From Comamonadaceae bacterium (GTDB lineage Bacteria > Pseudomonadota > Gammaproteobacteria > Burkholderiales > Burkholderiaceae_C), in NCBI GenBank assembly GCA_947464665.1, contig CANHXV010000097.1, forward strand, positions 1-7,448: a DNA stretch of 7,448 nucleotides. The letters run 5' to 3'. The notes below the pieces were generated by a model that saw only the letters and a list, made by a program, of their open reading frames with translations, was not told where the DNA came from and searched no databases. Made by a program: the position numbers and the translations under genes. Shown here one piece after another: positions 1-5,904 of this stretch (position 1 is its first letter; the number at the start of each line of letters is the position of its first letter).

Positions 1-1224
1 CTTTGCCAAAGCGAAGGCGCCTTCCCTTGGTGGGTCAATCAGCCACTTGTCGGCAATGCCATCTGCCATGAGCATTTCAGGGGTCATTTCAAACAAGTTG
101 CGCGCAATGAACGAGGTGGGCGCTAAGCGTTTGTTGCCTTCCCTAAGCGTTTGGTTGTGTTCGTAATTTTCACGCGAGCGCGCCACCAAAGTTTCTGCGC
201 CTTCGATGCCTAACACCTCTTTGGCCGTTGTGGCAATGGGCAATGTGAAATTACCCAAACCACAAAACCAATCGATGACTCGCTCGTGTGCTTCAGGCTT
301 CAGGAGGCGCAAGGCCCGTGTGACCAAGACCCGATTGATGTGCGGATTGACCTGCGTGAAATCAGTGGGCTTGAAGGGCATGTGCACGCCAAAATCAGGC
401 AAGTCATACGAGAGTTCTGTGCCGCCTTCGTCCATGAGCTTGACGGTGTCAGGACCTTTAATTTGCAGCCACCACTGCACATCATGCAGTGAAGCAAATG
501 CTCGCAAGCGCTCTTCATCGGCACTGCTCAGGGGTTCTAAATGACGCAACACCAAAGCTGTGACGGTGTCGCCCTGCGCCAATTCGATTTGAGGCACCGT
601 TTCACGGGCGTCCATGCCAAAAATAAGTTGGCGCAGTGGCAGCAAAAGTGCACTGATTTTGGGCGGCAAAACTCTGCAAGTCTTGATGTCGGCCACATAA
701 CGGCTTTTACGTTCATGAAAACCAATGAGGACTTCACCTTTTTTATGAACATAGCGCACTGACATGCGGGCGCGGTAACGGTAGCCCCAACTAGGACCTT
801 CCATAGGCCGCAACAAGTTCTCGGGTTTGACTTTGCCCAAGTGCCACAAATTGTCTTCTAGGACACGCTGTTTCACCGCCACTTGCGCACTGGCTTCTAA
901 GTGCTGCATCTTGCAACCACCACAAGCGCCAGCATGCAAGCCAAAGTGCGGGCAACCAGGCTTTACCCGTTGAGAAGATTCGCGGTGCACCGCTGTGACG
1001 ACTCCCGCTTCCCAATTGTTCTTTTTACGGTGGACATTGACAGTGACCAGTTCAAATGGCAAAGCACCTTCCACAAAAACCACTTTGCCGTCTGGCCTTC
1101 GGGCAATGCCTTGGGCTTCCATGTCGAGCGCATCAATGTACAACCACCCTGTGGGTAAATCAGACCGTCCTAAGATAATTTCTTGTGTCTGTTCTTCTCG
1201 TGTTGCGTCGTTCTGTTTGCTCAT
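1..1224 (-). CDS. rlmD: 23S rRNA (uracil-1939-C5)-methyltransferase RlmD (RumA), 3' end cut by the window edge
   Basis: The reverse complement reads open for 408 codons from ATG at 1224 to the left edge, with no stop. The family transfers a methyl group from SAM to C5 of U1939 in 23S rRNA and carries a [4Fe-4S] cluster. Cys91, Cys101 and Cys104 (C-x9-C-x2-C) with Cys183 match the cluster ligands. The FTQVN motif is at 289-293 and the SAM-binding segment DWFCGLGNF at 318-326. The IDPPREG segment at 396-402 is the family's conserved motif. The catalytic Cys near the C-terminus should lie just outside the window, since E. coli RlmD is 433 residues. There is no TRAM-like extension; the N-terminus starts directly before a short OB-like region. 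The start ATG shares ATGA with the nlpD stop, and no good ribosome-binding site precedes it, so translational coupling to nlpD is inferred. Identification is firm. Confidence 0.95.
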   Translation of the reverse strand, partial: MSKQNDATREEQTQEIILGRSDLPTGWLYIDALDMEAQGIARRPDGKVVFVEGALPFELVTVNVHRKKNNWEAGVVTAVHRESSQRVKPGCPHFGLHAGACGGCKMQHLEASAQVAVKQRVLEDNLWHLGKVKPENLLRPMEGPSWGYRYRARMSVRYVHKKGEVLIGFHERKSRYVADIKTCRVLPPKISALLLPLRQLIFGMDARETVPQIELAQGDTVTALVLRHLEPLSSADEERLRAFASLHDVQWWLQIKGPDTVKLMDEGGTELSYDLPDFGVHMPFKPTDFTQVNPHINRVLVTRALRLLKPEAHERVIDWFCGLGNFTLPIATTAKEVLGIEGAETLVARSRENYEHNQTLREGNKRLAPTSFIARNLFEMTPEMLMADGIADKWLIDPPREGAFALAK

Positions 1225-2102
1225 GGACGGGCTGGCAATAGTTTGGCAGGGTCAACTGGTTTGCCTTGCTTGCGAATTTCAAAATGCAACTTCACGCGAT
1301 CAGCATCCGAGTTGCCCATCTCGGCAATACGTTGGCCTTTGGTCACGGTTTGGTCTTCTTTGACCAGAAGTGTTTGGTTGTGCGCGTAAGCCGTTAAGTA
1401 GGTATTGTTGTGCTTCAGAATGATCAAATTGCCATACCCCCGAAGACCTGAGCCTGAATAGACCACTTTGCCGTCGGCAGCCGCCAGCACAGGATCGCCC
1501 GCCTTGCCTGCCAAATCGAGACCTTTGTTTTTGGCTTCATCAAAACCTGTCAAGACGGGCCCTGGGTGAGGCCATGAGAAGGCCATCCCATCGTCACTGA
1601 TGTTGGCAGGAGCGGTGGTTGTGCTTGGGGGTGAAATGGACGCTGACGGGGTCGACACTTGGGTTTGAGCTGCCAGTGGCTTGGTTTGTTTGATGGCTGC
1701 AGCCTCTACCACGGGCGGTGCTACTCGCAACACTTGATCGACTTCAATCACGTTCGGATTGTCCATGCCATTCCATTTGGCAATGTCGCGCCATGCTTGT
1801 CCATGTTCCAAAGCGATTTTGGTCAGCGTGTCACCTGGGCGCACACTGTAAAACCCGGGCTTGCCTGCATTTTCTGAGCCGGCCATTGCGGGTCCCATGG
1901 AAACAGGCGAACTGGTAGCCACAGGTGCGCTTGGCCTTGCTGCTTGAGGCTGCACTTTTTGAGGGGGGCGCGCACTACTTTGCCCAGCCACTCGGTCTTC
2001 TACAGGGATAGGACCACGCGGCCGCGAGCTACAAGCAGCCAGCAAGCAAACAACCACGCCACAAATGACCATCAGGCTTTGACGGCTACTCAGCAATTTC
2101 AT
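1221..2102 (-). CDS. nlpD: NlpD-type LysM/M23 lipoprotein, murein hydrolase activator
   Basis: The product has 293 residues. A lipoprotein signal peptide ends in the lipobox LAAC with Cys24 as the lipidation site, so it is probably an outer-membrane lipoprotein facing the periplasm. A Pro/Ala/Ser-rich linker (about 28-80) leads to a LysM peptidoglycan-binding domain (about 83-128). After a second linker comes a LytM/M23 domain (about 190-290). The peptidase site is degenerate: the first metal-ligand position reads NKG (192-194) and the HxH position reads KLH (271-273), while His241 is kept. This matches E. coli NlpD, which does not cut peptidoglycan but activates the amidase AmiC during cell separation; the same role is inferred here. 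The start ATG has AAGGA at 2109-2113, 6 nt upstream, overlapping the pcm stop. In many proteobacteria rpoS follows this gene, but here rlmD does. Confidence 0.93.
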   Translation of the reverse strand: MKLLSSRQSLMVICGVVVCLLAACSSRPRGPIPVEDRVAGQSSARPPQKVQPQAARPSAPVATSSPVSMGPAMAGSENAGKPGFYSVRPGDTLTKIALEHGQAWRDIAKWNGMDNPNVIEVDQVLRVAPPVVEAAAIKQTKPLAAQTQVSTPSASISPPSTTTAPANISDDGMAFSWPHPGPVLTGFDEAKNKGLDLAGKAGDPVLAAADGKVVYSGSGLRGYGNLIILKHNNTYLTAYAHNQTLLVKEDQTVTKGQRIAEMGNSDADRVKLHFEIRKQGKPVDPAKLLPARP

Positions 2103-2112
2103 TCCAAATCCT

Positions 2113-2862
2113 TCAGGAGATACCCGATTTTAAAGGGACAAAATGAACTGCCTCTAAAACACTTTGCTCGTAACCTTGGTCTGTTCTGTCGACCACCATA
2201 AGTGCTTGTTGGCCACTGTGCGTGACGGTGGGAGCGACCAGCCTGCCACCAACAGCCAATTGATCTAACCAAGCTTGTGGCAGAGTCTCGCCCCCCGCCG
2301 CTGAAATGATGGCTGCATAGGGAGCGCCTTTAGGATATCCCAGCATACCGTCGCCAAACAGCAAGTGAACATTGGCCAAACGAAAATGTCGCAAATTAGA
2401 GCGCGCTTTTTCGTGCAGCCCTTTAAGGCGCTCAATGCTGTAAACCTCGGTGGCGACATGACTTAGGACGGCAGCTTGATAGCCGCAACCTGTGCCTATT
2501 TCTAACACTCGGCCCAGTTTGCCGCCTGCACCTTCCAGTAGCAACTCAATCATTCGAGCGACCACATTGGGCTTTGAAATCGTTTGACCTAAACCAATTG
2601 GCAAACTGGTGTCTTCATATGCCTGGTTGACCAAGGCGCTTTCAACAAAGCGATGGCGCTCCACGGTCCCCATGGCTTGCAAGACCAGGGGGTGCTTTAG
2701 GCCTTGTGCAGCCAACTTTTGCACCATTCGCTGTCTAACCGTGCTGGAATCTAGGCCCAAGCCTTGTGGATGGGTGCTTGCGGGCTTTGTAGCTGGCGTT
2801 TTGACAGGCGGCGCCTTAGCTTGGGTGCTGAGCTTGATGGGAAAACCAGGGCGCTGTGCCAT
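2113..2862 (-). CDS. pcm: Protein-L-isoaspartate O-methyltransferase
   Basis: The enzyme methylates abnormal L-isoaspartyl residues with SAM and so starts repair of aged cytosolic proteins. From ATG at 2862 the product has 249 residues. The substrate-binding segment YEDTSLPIG...QTIS.P is at about 82-98, and SAM motif I (VLEIGTGCGYQ) at about 119-129. The post-motif SIER is at about 142-145, and the C-terminal EAVHFVPL is typical of the family. The core is preceded by about 35 Pro/Lys/Thr-rich residues that E. coli Pcm (208 aa) lacks; similar tails are, to my knowledge, common in betaproteobacteria. The open frame extends 14 codons upstream to an ATG at 2904. I prefer 2862 because GGGAGG lies just upstream and the ATG overlaps the surE stop as TGATG, a standard coupled start. 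The 10-bp gap to nlpD supports one operon. Confidence 0.93.
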   Translation of the reverse strand: MAQRPGFPIKLSTQAKAPPVKTPATKPASTHPQGLGLDSSTVRQRMVQKLAAQGLKHPLVLQAMGTVERHRFVESALVNQAYEDTSLPIGLGQTISKPNVVARMIELLLEGAGGKLGRVLEIGTGCGYQAAVLSHVATEVYSIERLKGLHEKARSNLRHFRLANVHLLFGDGMLGYPKGAPYAAIISAAGGETLPQAWLDQLAVGGRLVAPTVTHSGQQALMVVDRTDQGYEQSVLEAVHFVPLKSGIS

Positions 2863-3626
2863 CACCCCTCCCAGACTTTGAGCTTGGACAAATTTTGTGC
2901 CCAAAAGCCAGCATTCTCGTGGTCTGTGAGGTCGACCTGCAAAGGTGTGATGGTGACGTGACCATTTTTAGCGGCATAAAAATCGGTGCCTTCGCCATCG
3001 TCCATCGCCTCACCAGCATTGCCAATCCAGTACATGGTTTCTCCGCGAGGGCTAAGCTGCGTAATGACAGGCTCAGCTGCGTGGCGACGGCCCAAACGAC
3101 ACAAGGTGGCAGCCTTGAAATCGGCTGTCTTGTTGGGAATATTGACGTTGAGCAACCAAGGAGATTTTCCAATGAGTTGGGATTGCTCAAATTGTGCCAC
3201 CATGTTTTTGGCAAATTCTGCAGCGATTTCAAGGTGACCCCAGCCTTTTTCTGTCTGCGAAAACGCCAAGGCTGGAATGCCAAACAAATAGCCTTCCATC
3301 GCAGCACCGACTGTGCCCGAGTAAAGGGTGTCATCGCCCATGTTAGCGCCATTGTTAATGCCAGAAACCACCAAATCGGGGCGGTAGCCTAAAAGACCGG
3401 TAAGGGCAATGTGCACACAATCGGCGGGTGTGCCATTGACATAGCGAAAACCATTTTCACCTTGCCTGACATAAAGGGGGGAATGCAGAGTTAGCGCGTT
3501 GGACTTGGCGCTGTTGTTATGCTCTGGCGCAACCACCTCGACATCGGCCACTAGCTTCAGGGCATGGTAAAGCGCCACAATGCCTTCAGCACGGTAGCCA
3601 TCGTCGTTGGAAATCAATATTTTCAT
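2862..3626 (-). CDS. surE: 5'/3'-nucleotidase SurE
   Basis: This is a 254-residue metal-dependent nucleotidase that removes phosphate from nucleoside monophosphates and is linked to stationary-phase survival. The length is normal for the family. The N-terminal NDDG (7-10) supplies Asp8 and Asp9, Ser39 lies in the VVAPEHNNSAKSNALT stretch, and Asn92 lies in SGINNGAN (88-95). Together these are the expected metal-binding set. YSGTVGAAMEG (102-112) is also a family signature. The start ATG has AGGA at 3634-3637 with 7-nt spacing. It is the first gene of the leftward surE-pcm-nlpD-rlmD cluster, and its TGA stop shares one base with the pcm ATG. It is probably transcribed from a promoter in the divergent intergenic region. 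Confidence 0.96.
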   Translation of the reverse strand: MKILISNDDGYRAEGIVALYHALKLVADVEVVAPEHNNSAKSNALTLHSPLYVRQGENGFRYVNGTPADCVHIALTGLLGYRPDLVVSGINNGANMGDDTLYSGTVGAAMEGYLFGIPALAFSQTEKGWGHLEIAAEFAKNMVAQFEQSQLIGKSPWLLNVNIPNKTADFKAATLCRLGRRHAAEPVITQLSPRGETMYWIGNAGEAMDDGEGTDFYAAKNGHVTITPLQVDLTDHENAGFWAQNLSKLKVWEG

Positions 3627-3645
3627 GGGTCTGTCCTAGGACTCA

Positions 3646-3673
3646 ATTGTAGGTCGCTACCGAGACAAGCCAA
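3646..3673 (-). promoter_or_regulatory. Putative sigma-70 promoter for the surE operon
   Basis: On the minus strand TTGGCT (3673-3668) is followed 16 bp later by TACAAT (3651-3646). This is a good -10 box and a moderate -35 box. A start near 3639 would give a short leader holding the surE ribosome-binding site. This is a match by eye only, but it is the only convincing pair seen in the 102-bp gap. Confidence 0.4.
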
Positions 3674-3692
3674 TGACTTGTTTGCCCTTTAT

Positions 3693-3708
3693 ATTCAAGC
3701 AATTGAAT
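3693..3708. promoter_or_regulatory. Perfect inverted repeat upstream of the quinone oxidoreductase gene, possible operator
   Basis: ATTCAA and TTGAAT form perfect 6-bp arms around a GCAA spacer. The dyad sits 21-36 bp before the GTG start and overlaps a TATATT (3690-3695) that could serve as a -10 box, although no good -35 box lies at the right distance. The placement suits a repressor site for the downstream gene. The arms are AT-rich and short, so chance is possible. Confidence 0.3.
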
Positions 3709-3716
3709 GATTTTTG

Positions 3717-3721
3717 AGGAG
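3717..3721 (+). promoter_or_regulatory. Ribosome-binding site that fixes the GTG start at 3729
   Basis: AGGAG ends 7 nt before GTG at 3729. A TTG at 3714 is in the same frame, but it overlaps the Shine-Dalgarno sequence and has none of its own, so GTG is the likely initiator. Confidence 0.75.
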
Positions 3722-3728
3722 AATTACC

Positions 3729-4703
3729 GTGCACGCTTGGCTCTGTGAAAACCCTGTAGGTGTCGATGCTTTAAATTGGAAAGAAATACCGACGCCAGTA
3801 CCCCAATCAGGCCAAGTCTTGATTCGCATTGAGGCGGCCAGTTTGAACTTCCCCGACCTGCTGATTGTTCAAAACAAATACCAAATGAAACCTGACCTGC
3901 CTTTTGTGCCAGGTTCAGAATATGCGGGTGTGATTGAAGCGCTTGGTGAAGGCGTCACGCACCTGAAAGTGGGGCAATCTGTGGCCTGTCTTTCGGGTAC
4001 TGGTGGCTTTGGCACTCACACCCTCGCACCCGCTAAGTTGTGCATGCCCCTGCCCCCTGGCTTTCCAGCCGTAGATGCGGCTGCCTTCATCATGATCTAT
4101 GCCACATCGCACCATGCTCTCATCGATCGGGCGGCATTAAAAACTGGTGAAACGGTGCTGGTTTTGGGGGCTGCGGGAGGGGTTGGGACTGCGGCTATTC
4201 AAATTGCCAAAGCTGCTGGCGCTAAAGTGATCGCGGCTGCATCAACAGACGAAAAATGCGCGCTGTGCAAGTCTTTGGGCGCAGATGAGACCATCAACTA
4301 CACGACGCAAAACATTCGGGAAGTCCTCAAAACAGTCACTGAGGGCAAAGGCCCTGATGTCATTTATGACCCCGTCGGCGGTGATTTTGCAGAGCCTGCA
4401 TTCCGGTCCATTGCATGGCGCGGCCGCTACTTGGTGGTGGGTTTTGCGGCAGGCCCTATTCCTGCGCTGCCCTTCAACTTGGCCTTGCTCAAAGGCGCCT
4501 CCATTGTGGGCGTTTTCTGGGGTGACTTTTCACGCCGCGAGCCCCAAGCCAATGCAGCCATGATGGCTGAATTGGCTCAGTGGTATGCACAAGGTAAAGT
4601 CAAACCTGTGATTGACAGAACCATGCCCATGAGCGAATTGAAAGCAGCTTATGCCCACATGGGTTCCCGTGGCGTCATGGGCAAACTCGTCATGGTCAAC
4701 TAA
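3729..4703 (+). CDS. NAD(P)H:quinone oxidoreductase family protein (zinc-independent MDR superfamily)
   Basis: The product has 324 residues, a normal length for the quinone-reductase branch of the medium-chain dehydrogenase/reductase superfamily. It has a GroES-like N-terminal domain with GSEYAGVI (about 62-69) and a Rossmann domain with the nucleotide-binding loop GAAGGVG (about 147-153). DPVGGDF follows at about 216-222. The cysteine/histidine ligands of the zinc alcohol dehydrogenases are absent, as expected for this branch. It probably reduces quinones or related enone substrates with NADPH in the cytosol, but the exact substrate cannot be read from the sequence. It is monocistronic, divergent from surE, and its TAA overlaps the stop of the convergent Stealth gene. 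GC is high in the one line counted by hand (about 60%, 4441-4500), unlike that downstream neighbour. An enoyl reductase or another MDR activity is possible. Confidence 0.88.
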   Translation: MHAWLCENPVGVDALNWKEIPTPVPQSGQVLIRIEAASLNFPDLLIVQNKYQMKPDLPFVPGSEYAGVIEALGEGVTHLKVGQSVACLSGTGGFGTHTLAPAKLCMPLPPGFPAVDAAAFIMIYATSHHALIDRAALKTGETVLVLGAAGGVGTAAIQIAKAAGAKVIAAASTDEKCALCKSLGADETINYTTQNIREVLKTVTEGKGPDVIYDPVGGDFAEPAFRSIAWRGRYLVVGFAAGPIPALPFNLALLKGASIVGVFWGDFSRREPQANAAMMAELAQWYAQGKVKPVIDRTMPMSELKAAYAHMGSRGVMGKLVMVN

Positions 4704-5758
4704 GCAAGTAAAGCTAACTTGCTATGTCTGATTGCCATTTCATTTGGAGAAGAGTTGGGCAAAAGCGCATTCAACATTTGTCGAACTTGCAGCAATCTAG
4801 GATCACCATCATGCGCATCGTCTGTGGTGTCATTGATGCAGAAGAAATCTAAATAACCAAATTGCTTTTTGAGATGATTGAGCGATTGAGCCTCTAAAGC
4901 TTCTCCGGTCGCTATGTACAAATGTGAGTGATCAATGATTTGAGCCAAACCATGCGCCAAAGCCCAACGCAAAACAAAGTCAGAAATGATGGTGGGCTTG
5001 TTCCATGTTCGAAAAACAGTTGACCTGACTCGCTCAAATAGCTCTGGTGCATCGCACTCAATTTCCAACATCACCGACTTGAGCATGGGCCTTGGAGAAT
5101 GCGAGAAGGTTCTGGGGGTATGCTGGTACTTGGGGTTCATTTTTCGCAGATTTGAAACAGGCTGCAAAGTCAAATGATCCAATTTGGATTGAAGCCACTT
5201 TTTGGAAAGACGGCTGGCATTCTCTAGAGATGTAGATTCAGCTTGTAACTTATTGCCAATCACTTCCGGCTCATCAGACCAAGAAACAAAAAAACCTTTG
5301 TCAAAAAACCAATTTTCCAAACAAACTGGTGCACCAAAGAACACATCGTCATTCAAATAAAAATAGCGTTCTGAAAGTCCTGGAATATGGTGAATATAAG
5401 ATTCGATATTGCCTGAATCGAATGTGGGCAAAGCTGAATGGGGAATCAGTTGATGGTGATCGACCAAAGTCATTTGCTCTGAGGCTTGAAACCAATCGGG
5501 CACCTGGCCATCTGTGACGATGTAAACGTGACCATGCTCAGGGAAAAATTTTTCAAGTGCTCGCAAGCTAAAGCGTAACTCGTCGTTGTCACGGTAACGA
5601 CCTTCAACATTGCCAAACTTGGCAAAAGTTAAGTTGTCGGCAGCTTCTAATTTCTGGGCATATTTTTCTCGCTTGGCGCGCCACTCGTGATCGTTGCCAT
5701 TCACCCAGAGGTAAACAATGTCTATAGGGATGTTTGATGTCTTTAAAGCTGGATTCAA
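4700..5758 (-). CDS. Stealth-family sugar-phosphate transferase (capsular polysaccharide/GlcNAc-1-phosphotransferase type)
   Basis: The product has about 352 residues and all four Stealth conserved regions in order. CR1 is IDIVYLWVNG at about 12-21. CR2 spans about 53-142 and includes RYRDNDELRFSLRALEK, IVTDGQVPDW, LPTF.S..IES and YLNDDVFFG. CR3 is at about 213-260 with His220 in SHSP and Arg250. CR4 is at about 306-338 with CINDTTDD. Glu119 and Asp137/138 align with acidic residues of the human GlcNAc-1-phosphotransferase (GNPTAB) active site, so activity is plausible. The family moves hexose-1-phosphate units from nucleotide sugars onto glycans; donor and acceptor are unknown here. The start is TTG at 5758 with no clear ribosome-binding site. 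No ATG occurs before residue 96, and an in-frame TAA lies upstream. No signal peptide is visible. It has no capsule genes beside it, and its GC (about 41% in sampled lines) suggests transfer. Confidence 0.87.
   Translation of the reverse strand: MNPALKTSNIPIDIVYLWVNGNDHEWRAKREKYAQKLEAADNLTFAKFGNVEGRYRDNDELRFSLRALEKFFPEHGHVYIVTDGQVPDWFQASEQMTLVDHHQLIPHSALPTFDSGNIESYIHHIPGLSERYFYLNDDVFFGAPVCLENWFFDKGFFVSWSDEPEVIGNKLQAESTSLENASRLSKKWLQSKLDHLTLQPVSNLRKMNPKYQHTPRTFSHSPRPMLKSVMLEIECDAPELFERVRSTVFRTWNKPTIISDFVLRWALAHGLAQIIDHSHLYIATGEALEAQSLNHLKKQFGYLDFFCINDTTDDAHDGDPRLLQVRQMLNALLPNSSPNEMAIRHSKLALLA
4703..4723. terminator. Perfect hairpin at the convergent gene junction, possible two-way terminator without U-tract
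   Basis: AGCAAGT (4703-4709) and ACTTGCT (4717-4723) pair perfectly around a 7-nt loop. The hairpin begins at the last base of the oxidoreductase stop and covers the last codons of the opposing Stealth gene. No run of T follows on either strand, so intrinsic termination is doubtful. It may instead protect 3' ends or pause polymerase. Confidence 0.35.
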
Positions 5759-5810
5759 AATAGAGCTAGTCTGAAATAAAAATGAAACAGTTTAAGGGGG
5801 TGGCAAGCTG

Positions 5811-5842
5811 AAAAAGAAAGTCATTCTGTCACATTCAATGAC
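5811..5842 (-). terminator. Candidate weak intrinsic terminator downstream of the caspase gene
   Basis: On the minus strand GTCATT (5842-5837) and AATGAC (5825-5820) can pair across an 11-nt loop, followed directly by TTTCTTTTT (5819-5811). It lies 63-94 nt after the caspase stop, within the 146-bp gap before the Stealth gene. The stem is short and AT-rich. The same bases also hold a TGTCA-N7-TGACA dyad (5827-5843), which could instead be a protein site. No convincing promoter for the Stealth gene was found in this gap. Confidence 0.33.
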
Positions 5843-5904
5843 ACAAAAAATGTAGACGGAAAAATGCAGTCACTTTTCTTTTTTAGCTTTGAAATCCAAC
5901 TCAT

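Noticed and set aside
206..752. Short open frames on both strands at the left side
   Set aside because: The minus-strand rlmD frame runs unbroken through this stretch with conserved motifs. It lacks a stop only because the window ends.
995..1363. Plus-strand open frame of 122 codons across the rlmD-nlpD junction
   Set aside because: It is antisense to two clear genes, and its translation shows no recognisable motif.
2863..2904. Upstream ATG (2904) as the pcm start
   Set aside because: It would overlap surE by 43 bases without a clear ribosome-binding site, whereas ATG 2862 has GGGAGG and the TGATG overlap.
2856..3392. 178-residue plus-strand open frame and a similar minus-strand frame at 2816-3352
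   Set aside because: Both lie across surE in other frames, have no family resemblance or ribosome-binding site, and are biased by the codons of the real gene.
3714..3728. TTG at 3714 as the oxidoreductase start
   Set aside because: It overlaps the Shine-Dalgarno sequence that serves GTG 3729, and homologous proteins begin near the later start.
5759..5810. Promoter for the Stealth gene (TTGCCA with a T/A-rich -10)
   Set aside because: The -10 candidates at acceptable spacing are only T-runs with poor matches, so it was not listed as a feature.
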